Positions 7,658 through 14,844 of a DNA stretch of 39,200 bases are shown piece after piece. Location: positions 1-39,200 of the forward strand of contig CAZBDV010000020.1 of the NCBI GenBank assembly GCA_964490765.1. Reading direction: 5' to 3'. Each line of letters opens with the position of its first letter. Positions within the stretch are counted from its first letter, which is position 1. Position numbers and translations under genes: made by a program. Below the pieces are notes generated by a model, which did not search any database, was not told the DNA's origin, and saw only the letters and a list, made by a program, of their open reading frames with translations. This DNA comes from CAZBDV01 sp964490765. Its GTDB lineage: Bacteria; Cloacimonadota; Cloacimonadia; Cloacimonadales; JAJBBL01.

Positions 7658-9469
7658 TTAGATAAGATCAAGTATTTTGTAAGTCTCTTTGACAAAGTTG
7701 CCCAGCTCTTTACCGCTGAATTGCTTCTGTTCCATCAGAGAAAGATTATGAAGATAATGGCAGAGGAGTTTTACCTTATCTTCTTTTCCGGTTGCCTGAA
7801 ACTTCAGTATCTTCTTTACTATTGGATTATCTGCATTGACAATAAATTCGTGGTTCTGTAACAGACTGCTTTCCTGTCCTGAGATAACACTATTCATATC
7901 CTGCATTCGCCGCATGAATTCATTGAAGACAACAAGACCGGGAATATCCTTATTTTTCAATCTTTTAACCTCGATTTTAATCTCTTTGTTATCAAGCCCT
8001 TTCTCGAAAATGTCTTTGAGCCGGTCTAACTCAGTTTTATTATCGGAATCAACCAGTTCCTGTTTGTCTTTCTCAACAAAATCGTCGTCTAATTGAGAAT
8101 CTATACGGGTGAAGACCAGGTCACCATTCTTCATTTCCAGATGCTGGAAAAGATGAGTATCTATAATATCGCTGGCAATTATCACCTCTTTGCCAGCTTC
8201 TTTCATCATATTGAGATAAGAGACCTGAGTATCCTCACCTGCTGCATAATAGAGCTTTTGAGGCTTTTGGTCATCTTTGAGGGAACTTTTATACTCCTGC
8301 AGGGTCCTGTATTCACCAGCTGCATTTTTGAAAATAATGATGTCTTTTACGCCCTCATAGAAACTTTCTTCTGTGATGGCACCGAATTTAATAAACTGAT
8401 GAATATTTTCCCAATACTGCTCAAATTTTTTCCGGTCTTCCTTGAACAGTTCGTTAAGATAGTCGGACACCTTCTTTATGATATACCGGGAGATCTTCCT
8501 GACGTTCTGATCCTGTTGTAAAAAACTGCGTGATACATTAAGCGGTATATCGGGTATATCTATGCCGCCACGGAGCAAGAGCAGAAATTCCGGGATGAAT
8601 TCCTGCAGATTATCAGCCACAAAGACATCGTTACAGTAGAGCTTGACCTTGCCGCGCTGTAACTCGATCTGTGTTGTGATTCTGGGAAAATAGAGAATTC
8701 CCTTTAATATGAAAGGATAGTCGACGTTGAGATGTATCCAGAAAAGAGGATCCTGGTAGTCGTGAAATATTGACTTGTAAAACTCTTTATACTCCTCTTC
8801 GCTCACCTCATTAGGTTTACGGTTCCAGAGAGCTTCTTTCTGATTGATTACCTTCTTATCCAGAACTATCGGGAAGGGAACAAAGTTAGAATACTTCTCG
8901 ATCAGTTCACGCATGCGGTTAAAATCTAGATATTCACTCGAATCCTTATTCAGATGAACGGTCACTGTCGTTCCAGGCTCGCTCCTGTTACCCTCACTGA
9001 TGGCATAGGTTGTTGTCCCGTCACACTCCCAGTAGGCCGGCTTCGTTCCCTTGCGCCAGGATAGAGAATCGATAGTGACTTTATCAGCTACCATAAAAGA
9101 AGAGTAGAATCCGAGACCAAAGTGCCCGATTATGTTGGACTGCTTATCCTTGTATTTCTCTATAAATTCCTCAGCTCCAGAAAAAGCTATCTGATTTATA
9201 AACTTATCAATCTCGCTCTTCGTCATACCTATCCCGTAGTCTATGAACTCGATCGTCTTCTTGCTCTTCTTTATCTTGATTTCGACCCTCAGGTCTTCTT
9301 CCTTAACACTCTCGTCAACTACTTTCCGCTTCTGGAGCGCATCAACAGCATTAGAAATCAATTCCCGCACGAAGATATCATGCTCTGAATAGAGCCATTT
9401 CTTGATGATTGGAAAGATATTCTCCGTATGAATACTTAACTGACCTTTCTTAGTTCCCTTTTCTACCAT
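7658..9469 (-). CDS. htpG: Chaperone protein HtpG (Hsp90 family)
   Basis: 603 residues, close to the usual bacterial length of about 610-640. The ATG at 9469 is preceded by GGGAGG 11 nt upstream. The N-terminal GHKL ATPase domain is intact, with E36 and N40 in RELISNAVDAL, the DYGIGM nucleotide-binding loop at about 75-81 and the lid motif GHFGLGFYSSFMVA. The middle domain includes LYCNDVFVADN and the conserved GGIDIPDIPLNVSRSFLQQD segment that holds the catalytic-loop arginine. The C-terminal dimerisation region is present but shortened. It is a cytosolic ATP-dependent homodimeric chaperone that helps remodel proteins, in concert with DnaK in other bacteria. It is monocistronic, divergent from the HAD gene, and carries a strong promoter and CIRCE-like site, suggesting heat or stress control. 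I see no clear terminator in the 197 bp after it. Confidence 0.97.
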   Translation of the reverse strand: MVEKGTKKGQLSIHTENIFPIIKKWLYSEHDIFVRELISNAVDALQKRKVVDESVKEEDLRVEIKIKKSKKTIEFIDYGIGMTKSEIDKFINQIAFSGAEEFIEKYKDKQSNIIGHFGLGFYSSFMVADKVTIDSLSWRKGTKPAYWECDGTTTYAISEGNRSEPGTTVTVHLNKDSSEYLDFNRMRELIEKYSNFVPFPIVLDKKVINQKEALWNRKPNEVSEEEYKEFYKSIFHDYQDPLFWIHLNVDYPFILKGILYFPRITTQIELQRGKVKLYCNDVFVADNLQEFIPEFLLLLRGGIDIPDIPLNVSRSFLQQDQNVRKISRYIIKKVSDYLNELFKEDRKKFEQYWENIHQFIKFGAITEESFYEGVKDIIIFKNAAGEYRTLQEYKSSLKDDQKPQKLYYAAGEDTQVSYLNMMKEAGKEVIIASDIIDTHLFQHLEMKNGDLVFTRIDSQLDDDFVEKDKQELVDSDNKTELDRLKDIFEKGLDNKEIKIEVKRLKNKDIPGLVVFNEFMRRMQDMNSVISGQESSLLQNHEFIVNADNPIVKKILKFQATGKEDKVKLLCHYLHNLSLMEQKQFSGKELGNFVKETYKILDLI

Positions 9470-9508
9470 ATCTGTTTCGTCCTCCCTTAAATCATTTTCT
9501 TTTCTTAC

Positions 9509-9537
9509 AATATAACGAACCGCGGCATATCTGTCAA
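9509..9537 (-). promoter_or_regulatory. Sigma-70-type promoter of htpG
   Basis: On the minus strand there is a perfect -35 TTGACA (9537-9532), a 17-bp spacer and a -10 TATATT (9514-9509). The predicted start of transcription near 9502 gives a leader of about 30 nt carrying the GGGAGG ribosome-binding site. This is the best-matching promoter in the window. Confidence 0.75.
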
Positions 9538-9544
9538 CAATCTT

Positions 9545-9571
9545 TTAGCACTCATTATAAGAGACTGCTAT
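9545..9571 (-). promoter_or_regulatory. CIRCE-like HrcA operator upstream of htpG
   Basis: TTAGCACTC (9545-9553), nine bases, then GACTGCTAT (9563-9571). The left half is a perfect match to the CIRCE consensus TTAGCACTC-N9-GAGTGCTAA, and the right half matches at 7 of 9. The exact 9-bp spacing supports a true HrcA site. It begins 8 bp upstream of the -35 box of the htpG promoter. A minus-strand TATAAT (9559-9554) falls in the spacer, so a second promoter could be directly overlapped by the site. HrcA itself is not in the window. Confidence 0.65.
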
Positions 9572-9635
9572 ATTTTTGTTGAACACGCTGCTTCATTCTT
9601 CAGGGCAAATAATAGCAGATATTGGAATGTTTTGG

Positions 9636-9666
9636 TTGACAGAAAATGGCTTAATAAAGCTTTATA
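9636..9666 (+). promoter_or_regulatory. Weak candidate promoter for the HAD gene/redox operon
   Basis: A perfect TTGACA (9636-9641) is followed, with a long 19-bp spacer, by TTTATA (9661-9666). A start near 9673 would leave almost no leader before ATG 9685, so this is a weak proposal. No better promoter is visible for the plus-strand operon. Confidence 0.25.
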
Positions 9667-9684
9667 GCTGCATAAGGTGGTATA

Positions 9685-10356
9685 ATGGAAAAGCTAAAGG
9701 GAGCAATATTTGATCTGGATGGAACGATGATTGACTCGATGGGTGTCTGGACGGAAGTTGACAGGGAGTATCTTTCCAGACGTAACTTAGAAGTTCCCGC
9801 CAATCTTCTTCTTGATATCGATGAGGGTAACAGTTTTCTCGAAGTAGCCCGGTATTTCAAGGATAGATTCTCTTTAGCAGACAGCATAGAGGAGATAATT
9901 TCTGAGTGGACTGATTTAGTAGCAGAACATTATGAATCAAAGATAGAACTCAAGCCCGGTTTATTGGATTTTCTTGATCTATTGAAGGAGAATGACATAA
10001 AAATAGGAATTGGTACGAGCAATACCCTCTATTTAGCAACTAAGGTGTTAGAGGCACACGGCATTCTGGAATATTTTTCTTCGATAGTAACCGGATGCCG
10101 TGAGATCAAAGGTAAGCCGTATCCTGATATTTTTTTTAAAGTAGCTGAGGAATTGAAATTATCCCCTACAGAGTGTCTGGTCTGCGAAGATGTTCTTGCT
10201 GGCATACAAGCCGGGAAGAGAGCTGGTATGTATACAATTGGCATATACGATGCCTATTCCGAACCGGACAGAGAAGCAATCGGTCACCTGGCAGACTTCT
10301 ATGGCCGCGACTTTTACGAGATCATGACCCACTGTAAAGCTAAATGGTTGTTATAA
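9685..10356 (+). CDS. HAD-superfamily sugar-phosphatase/phosphoglucomutase-like hydrolase
   Basis: 223 residues; ATG at 9685 with AAGGTGG 4 nt upstream. Motif I is FDLDGTMID (nucleophile D10, acid/base D12). A helical C1 cap follows (about 17-85). Motif II is the threonine in GIGTSNT, motif III the lysine in GKPYPD, and motif IV is CEDVLAGIQAGKRAGM. This is the HAD-IA subfamily containing beta-phosphoglucomutase and small phosphosugar phosphatases. The residue after the motif I aspartates cannot settle which of the two activities it has. The substrate is unknown. It lies 95 bp before the redox operon with no visible terminator between, so co-transcription is possible but the functional link is unclear. 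Confidence 0.85.
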   Translation: MEKLKGAIFDLDGTMIDSMGVWTEVDREYLSRRNLEVPANLLLDIDEGNSFLEVARYFKDRFSLADSIEEIISEWTDLVAEHYESKIELKPGLLDFLDLLKENDIKIGIGTSNTLYLATKVLEAHGILEYFSSIVTGCREIKGKPYPDIFFKVAEELKLSPTECLVCEDVLAGIQAGKRAGMYTIGIYDAYSEPDREAIGHLADFYGRDFYEIMTHCKAKWLL

Positions 10357-10451
10357 GTTTAGAGAGCGTAACAGGAGTTTTTCATTGACGTTCACTCAGA
10401 TAGAAACAAGGTAACCAAAAGGAAAAAGCAAGTAGCAAAAAGGAAGAGACG

Positions 10452-10799
10452 ATGAAGTTTAAAGAGATAGCAAAATTGCTTGAAGCGGAAGTATTTTCGA
10501 CAGATGAGCAGATGGAGAGAGAAATAAGCTGTGCTTTCGGTTCCGACCTCATCAGTGATATTTTGATGTGTACAAAGGAACCAACCCTGCTGTTGACCGG
10601 ATTGACAAATCCCCAGGTCATTCGACTCGCAGATATGATAGACATACTGGGAATAGTATTTGTCAGGGGCAAGAAACCAACGCAGGAGCTGATCGAGATG
10701 GCAAACGAACGCGATTTACCAATGATTTCGACAGCCTTCACACTTTACAAATCGAGCGGGATACTTTATAATAATGGGCTCCGAAGCTGCAAAATCTGA
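10452..10799 (+). CDS. DRTGG-domain protein (first copy)
   Basis: 115 residues with an AAGGAAGAG ribosome-binding site. The whole protein is one DRTGG-like domain: an N-terminal MKFKEIAKLLEAEVFS, a core SDLISDILM, the LLLTGLTNPQVIRLADMIDILGIVFVRGKKPT segment, and a C-terminal PMISTAFTLYKSSGILYNNGL. DRTGG domains occur next to CBS domains and in phosphotransacetylase-like proteins, and as small stand-alone proteins in iron-hydrogenase operons. Their biochemical role is not established; nucleotide or ligand sensing is usually proposed. Its end overlaps the next gene by 26 bp. A second copy lies at 12613-12957. Confidence 0.75.
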   Translation: MKFKEIAKLLEAEVFSTDEQMEREISCAFGSDLISDILMCTKEPTLLLTGLTNPQVIRLADMIDILGIVFVRGKKPTQELIEMANERDLPMISTAFTLYKSSGILYNNGLRSCKI

Positions 10800-11310
10800 T
10801 AATTACGCAGAATATTGGGCTTGTTCTCCAGCTCTGGAAAGCAGGGGTAAGGTGTTGGTCACTAATCCACCAGAGCCGGAAATGCAACTCGACTTCACAA
10901 TTGAAGCGAAGGATTATATCAAAACCGGTAGAGCTTCTTCGGAGATCAAACTCTTCCTGAAAAAACTCGGTGTTAATCCCGATGTACTACGTCGAGTAGC
11001 AGTAGCCTGTTATGAAGCAGAGATCAACGTTACTGCCCATTCCAATGGAGGAACAGTCCAGGCTCTGATCTATCAGGATTATATTCTGGCCATCTTCGAA
11101 GATAAAGGCCCGGGAATAGAAGATATTGAACAGGCTATGATCCCCGGCTTCTCAACTGCTGACGAGTTAGCCAGAGAGATGGGCTTCGGTGCCGGCCTGG
11201 GTCTCCCTAATATTAAGAAAAATAGCGACCTGCTATATATCAAATCAGCAGTAGGAATTAATACCTATTTAGCGGTCATAATCTTATTTGAGGACAAACA
11301 AGATGTCTGA
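10774..11310 (+). CDS. RsbW-like anti-sigma-factor/histidine-kinase-type ATPase protein
   Basis: 178 residues from the first ATG. A GTG at 10852 (codon 27) with AGGGG 4 nt upstream, or the Met codon at position 37, would fit the family start better, since homology-looking sequence begins at about LDFTIEAKDYIKTGRASSEIK. The GHKL ATPase motifs are present: N box CYEAEINVTAHSNGG, G1 DKGPGI, and G2 GFGAGLGLPNIK. There is no phospho-acceptor histidine domain and no membrane segment, so it is a soluble stand-alone ATPase of the anti-sigma/serine kinase type. In this operon it may be a switch protein responding to redox state. The target is unknown; no sigma factor or SpoIIAA-like partner is encoded nearby. 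It overlaps the next gene by 8 bp. Confidence 0.75.
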   Translation: MGSEAAKSDNYAEYWACSPALESRGKVLVTNPPEPEMQLDFTIEAKDYIKTGRASSEIKLFLKKLGVNPDVLRRVAVACYEAEINVTAHSNGGTVQALIYQDYILAIFEDKGPGIEDIEQAMIPGFSTADELAREMGFGAGLGLPNIKKNSDLLYIKSAVGINTYLAVIILFEDKQDV

Positions 11311-12592
11311 AGAGAGAAAAGAGAAGAAAGAATTTTTCCATGCGGTCGAATTGGATAGAGAAAAATGTGTCGGTTGTACTAAATGCGTCCGGGTCTGTCC
11401 TACTGAAGCTATCAGAGTCAGGAATGGAAAAGCGAAAATAGACTCTTCACGCTGCATCGACTGTAGCCAGTGTGTAAAAGTCTGTCCCGTTAATGCTCTC
11501 TATATCAAATCCGATCCTTTGAGTGATATCTTCAAGTTCAAATATCGTCTGGCAGTAATATCAGCCTCTTATGAGAGCCAGTTCAGCGAAGAGATAGGTT
11601 ATGAGAGAGCATTGAAAGCATTGCTCCATCTGGGCTTTGATGAAATTGCCGAACAGGCAATGATAACCGATGTAACAGCGGATATCATCCGTGATTATAT
11701 TCGCAACCATCCTCAAATACGGCCTGTATTGTCGAGCAACTGTCCTGCCATAGTGAGACTGGTCCAGGTCAGATTCCCCTCTCTGGTAAAGAATCTTTTG
11801 CATATCGAATCACCTATGAGTATGCTGGCCAAGTATTATCGGGATAAGATATCGAAAGAAAAAGGGCTGAAAGAAGATGAGATTGGTATCTTTCTCATTG
11901 TACCGAGTTCTTCACAAATTACAGCAGTTCATCAACCTGAAGGGACTTATAAACATTTGCACGATGGAGCGATTGCGATCAGTGATATATATTCCCAGGT
12001 AATGGATATACAGAAGAAATTGTGTGATGATGATACACAGATCTCAAGCTATGCCAACGGACTGAGCTGGGCTATCTCAGGTATGGAGGCGGAAGAGGTT
12101 GCAGCCGATGATATCGAAACACTTGCCGTTAGCGGTATTCACAATGTCATAGATATCCTTTCGAATATCGAAAGCCACCGGCTTGATCAATATGATTATA
12201 TTGAACTGAAGAACTGTCAGCTCGGCTGTGTCGGTGGAGAGCTGAATGTAGAAAATCCCTTTGTAGCTGCCAGCCGGATCAAGAAAATAGTTAAGAAGAC
12301 CAGGCGTAAAGAGATAGACAACGATTATTTCTTCCGGCTCTATAAAGAGGGTTATTTTGATGTAGAACCATTAGAGCCTCGTTCTATTATGGAGCTGGAC
12401 AAAGATATCAGATCTGCTCTGGCCAAGATGAAGAAAGTAAAAGAAATTGAGAAAAAGTTGCCGGGACTCGATTGTGGTGTCTGTGGTTCTCCAACCTGCC
12501 GTGCATTGGCAGAAGATATCGTTCAGGGTCAATCAAAGATCGACGATTGTCTGGTTCGTTTGAGAAGAATCAAAAAGAACAAAGAAGAATAG
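11303..12592 (+). CDS. [FeFe]-hydrogenase-like iron-sulfur protein with Fes4 domain, probably not a hydrogenase
   Basis: 429 residues from ATG 11303, preferred because GAGGA lies 8 nt upstream; an in-frame TTG at 11288 is the alternative. Two [4Fe-4S] ferredoxin motifs occupy about 20-65 (CVGCTKCVRVCP and CIDCSQCVKVCP). A hydrogenase large-subunit C-terminal fold follows (about 75-345). Of the usual H-cluster ligands, C147 (SSNCPA), C305 and C309 (KNCQLGCVGG) remain. The position of the second motif reads VPSSSQ (S202) instead of MPC, so that ligand is absent. A C-terminal Fes4 motif, C391-x2-C394-x4-C399-x16-C416, could hold another cluster. The combination fits the hydrogenase-related sensory or electron-transfer proteins found with DRTGG, HATPase and PHP genes. 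I infer a redox sensor or an electron donor/acceptor for the formate dehydrogenase complex rather than a proton-reducing enzyme. Confidence 0.8.
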   Translation: MSEERKEKKEFFHAVELDREKCVGCTKCVRVCPTEAIRVRNGKAKIDSSRCIDCSQCVKVCPVNALYIKSDPLSDIFKFKYRLAVISASYESQFSEEIGYERALKALLHLGFDEIAEQAMITDVTADIIRDYIRNHPQIRPVLSSNCPAIVRLVQVRFPSLVKNLLHIESPMSMLAKYYRDKISKEKGLKEDEIGIFLIVPSSSQITAVHQPEGTYKHLHDGAIAISDIYSQVMDIQKKLCDDDTQISSYANGLSWAISGMEAEEVAADDIETLAVSGIHNVIDILSNIESHRLDQYDYIELKNCQLGCVGGELNVENPFVAASRIKKIVKKTRRKEIDNDYFFRLYKEGYFDVEPLEPRSIMELDKDIRSALAKMKKVKEIEKKLPGLDCGVCGSPTCRALAEDIVQGQSKIDDCLVRLRRIKKNKEE

Positions 12593-12612
12593 TGTTAGAA
12601 AAGAGGTGAGAA

Positions 12613-12957
12613 ATGGGTATTCCCCTGACAGAGTTCATTGAGAATATTGAAGGCGAGATATTAACTCCTGCGGTTAAAATGGATGGAATTACTATTGAGG
12701 ATGGATATGTTTCCGACCTGCTGAGTGATGTAATGGGTAATGCCAGAGAAAATCAGGCCTGGATTACAATTATGAAACACCTGAATTCAGTAGCAGTAGC
12801 ATCACTTGTCAATATCCCCTGTGTTGTATTCGCTAAAGGTGTCAAACCCGATAAAGATGTCATTTCCAGGGCAGAGACCGAGAATGTCTGCCTGATTACT
12901 ACGGCACTTTCGAGCTTCGAAGTAGCCGGAAAATTATATAAACTCTTACACGATTAA
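12613..12957 (+). CDS. DRTGG-domain protein (second copy)
   Basis: 114 residues; GAGGTGA ribosome-binding site 4 nt before the ATG. A single DRTGG-like domain: DGYVSDLLSDVMGNARENQAW in the centre, then ASLVNIPCVVFAKGVKPD and VCLITTALSSFEVAGKLYKLL. It resembles the copy at 10452-10799 in overall pattern (SDLxSDxM; xPTALSxFxxxGxLY), but sequence identity looks low, so this is an old duplication or separate recruitment. It lies 20 bp after the hydrogenase-like gene and 26 bp before the PHP gene, clearly one transcript. The ligand is unknown. Confidence 0.72.
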   Translation: MGIPLTEFIENIEGEILTPAVKMDGITIEDGYVSDLLSDVMGNARENQAWITIMKHLNSVAVASLVNIPCVVFAKGVKPDKDVISRAETENVCLITTALSSFEVAGKLYKLLHD

Positions 12958-12983
12958 ATCCAATAACTTATTCGAGACACTCC

Positions 12984-13721
12984 TTGAACTGGTATCGAGC
13001 TGATCTACATATTCACTCTGTACTCTCTCCCTGTGGCGGGCTGGAGATGTCAGCACATAATGTGGCCAGGCAGGCAGTAGAAAATGGGCTATCAATTATT
13101 GCCATTACTGATCATAACTCGATGGCAAACTGTCCTGTTTACCAGAAAATTGCTGAATCACACGGCTTGAATTTCTTCTGGGGAGTGGAAGTTCAGACCA
13201 TCGAAGAGATACACGTTATTGTTATCTTCGATAATACCAAACTAGCCCGGGAATTCGACAGCGAGCTTTATGAATCGCTTTTACCTTTAAAGAATAATCC
13301 CGATTTTTTCGGTGATCAGGTTGTTATCGATGAGGATGAAAATATCATCCGCTTTGAGGAGAAGGCTCTTATCAATTCATCCAGATGGTCACTGCAAAAT
13401 TTAGTCGAGAGACTAAAATCGCTGGACTGCTTCTTTTTCCCTGCCCACATAGATGCAGAGACTTATAGTATCATCGGACAACTGGGTTTTATACCCGGAG
13501 ATATCGAGTTTCCAGCTCTCGGCATTACAGCCGGGTGTAACCTGCCCGGATTTCTGGAAAACCATCCCGATCTGAAGAACTCTATCTTTATCAGAAACTC
13601 CGACGCCCATTATCTGAAGGATATTGGTTCTGGCTACACTGATTTCTATATTGAAAAGGCGACATTAAAAGAGATTAGATTTGCTTGCCAAAAAATCGGA
13701 CTCAGAAAATATGTCGTCTAA
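12984..13721 (+). CDS. PHP-domain metal-dependent phosphoesterase
   Basis: 245 residues starting at TTG 12984. No ATG or GTG exists in frame between the upstream stop (12939) and the conserved motif, so the TTG is forced. The ribosome-binding site is weak. The N-terminus carries the PHP signature ADLHIHSVLSP (H9, H11). AITDHNS, GVEVQT, PAHID and RNSDAHYLKDIG provide further metal ligands for a di- or trinuclear centre. The family includes histidinol-phosphatase-like and polymerase-associated phosphoesterases; the substrate here is not known. PHP genes recur in operons for NADH-linked iron hydrogenases, and its place between a DRTGG and a HydC-like gene matches that pattern. It might hydrolyse a signalling nucleotide, which is speculative. 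Confidence 0.8.
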   Translation: MNWYRADLHIHSVLSPCGGLEMSAHNVARQAVENGLSIIAITDHNSMANCPVYQKIAESHGLNFFWGVEVQTIEEIHVIVIFDNTKLAREFDSELYESLLPLKNNPDFFGDQVVIDEDENIIRFEEKALINSSRWSLQNLVERLKSLDCFFFPAHIDAETYSIIGQLGFIPGDIEFPALGITAGCNLPGFLENHPDLKNSIFIRNSDAHYLKDIGSGYTDFYIEKATLKEIRFACQKIGLRKYVV

Positions 13722-13762
13722 AGAAAGATATAAAAAAATAGATAGATGATTACGGAGGTAGT

Positions 13763-14242
13763 ATGCAAGATGATAACCAACTCTACCAACAGCTGAAAAT
13801 GGTAATCGAGCAGAAGAAGAATATTAAAAATCCATTGATTGAAATCCTTCATCAAGCTCAACATATTTTTGGCTACCTGCCGGTAGAAGTACAACAATTT
13901 GTCGCAGAAGAAATGAACATTCCAGTGAACAAGGTTTATGGAGTTGTTACATTCTATAATGCATTTACTATGAAGCCGCGGGGAAGATATGTTATCAATG
14001 TCTGTACCGGTACAGCATGTTATGTCAAGGGCGCACCCCGAATAATCCAGATGTTGTCGGAGATTCTTAATATTGGACTTGGAGAGACTACAGAGGATAA
14101 GATGTTTACCCTGACTGCGGTCCGCTGTGTAGGAGCATGTTCTTTAGCCCCTGTGTTCGTAATTGGAGATGATACTTACGGCAGAATAGAAAGCCGTAAA
14201 CAACTACAGGATATACTCAACAAGTATATGACTACTAACTGA
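13763..14242 (+). CDS. NuoE/HydC-like 24-kDa [2Fe-2S] subunit of NADH-linked oxidoreductase
   Basis: 159 residues, the normal size for the family. GGAGG precedes the ATG by 5 nt. A helical N-terminus (IEILHQAQHIFGYLP, then VYGVVTFYNAF) leads to a thioredoxin-like fold binding one [2Fe-2S] cluster through C81, C86 (CTGTAC), C122 and C126 (CVGAC). In complex I, NAD-linked formate dehydrogenases and HydABC hydrogenases this subunit pairs with the NuoF flavoprotein and relays electrons to or from its FMN. Here two NuoF-like partners lie downstream. It is soluble and cytosolic. The gene is separated from its NuoF partner by a HATPase gene, an arrangement also known from hydrogenase operons. Confidence 0.92.
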   Translation: MQDDNQLYQQLKMVIEQKKNIKNPLIEILHQAQHIFGYLPVEVQQFVAEEMNIPVNKVYGVVTFYNAFTMKPRGRYVINVCTGTACYVKGAPRIIQMLSEILNIGLGETTEDKMFTLTAVRCVGACSLAPVFVIGDDTYGRIESRKQLQDILNKYMTTN

Positions 14243-14251
14243 TACAATCTG

Positions 14252-14821
14252 ATGGAAGACATATCACTACATCTTTTAGATATAGTTGAGAATTCTGCAA
14301 GGGCTGAAGCCAGAAATGTCAAGATATACATTGAAATCAACAGACAAGAGAATCGTTTGAAGATCCGGGTTGAAGACGATGGACATGGAATGGATGAAGA
14401 TATGCTGATCAACTCGCAAAATCCCTTTTTCACAACAAAGAAAGATCGCGTCAAAAAGGTGGGACTTGGAATACCGTTGTTTAAACAGAACGCGGAACTC
14501 TGTGACGGCTCGTTCGAGATGAAAAGCGAGATTAACAGAGGAACTGTAATATATGCAGAATTCAGGCTTGACCATATAGATCGTATGCCTTTAGGAGATA
14601 TTGGTGATACACTGACAGCTGTTATTATAGGTCATCCGGAGACTGATTTCCAGTTGGTTATGAAAATTGTTGATGATAATAATGGTGATGAACGCGAATT
14701 TAGCTTCGATACAGGAGAAGTTAAAAAAGAATTGGGGGATGTTCCCTTATCTCACCCCGAAGTTACCGGGTTCATCAGAAATTACTTAAGTGAAGGAATA
14801 TCTAACTTGTATAATGAATAA
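14252..14821 (+). CDS. Stand-alone HATPase (GHKL) protein
   Basis: 189 residues. The ATG is 9 bp after the previous stop with no good ribosome-binding site, suggesting translational coupling. The ATP-binding motifs are clear: N box LDIVENSARAEARNVKI, G1 EDDGHGMD, and G2 KVGLGIPLFKQ. The N box sits at the very start, so there is no dimerisation/phosphoacceptor domain. The C-terminal third (about 110-189) is a separate segment of unknown fold. It is different from the RsbW-like protein at 10774-11310. Position between NuoE-like and NuoF-like genes is typical for NADH-linked hydrogenase operons. It may phosphorylate or control a partner in the redox complex, but no substrate is known. Confidence 0.8.
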   Translation: MEDISLHLLDIVENSARAEARNVKIYIEINRQENRLKIRVEDDGHGMDEDMLINSQNPFFTTKKDRVKKVGLGIPLFKQNAELCDGSFEMKSEINRGTVIYAEFRLDHIDRMPLGDIGDTLTAVIIGHPETDFQLVMKIVDDNNGDEREFSFDTGEVKKELGDVPLSHPEVTGFIRNYLSEGISNLYNE

Positions 14822-14844
14822 TAGAATAGAGAAGAGGTGTTTTA

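Noticed and set aside
11303..12592. Catalytic [FeFe] hydrogenase
   Set aside because: The second H-cluster motif has Ser instead of Cys and the usual MPC...E pattern is missing, so I call it hydrogenase-like only.
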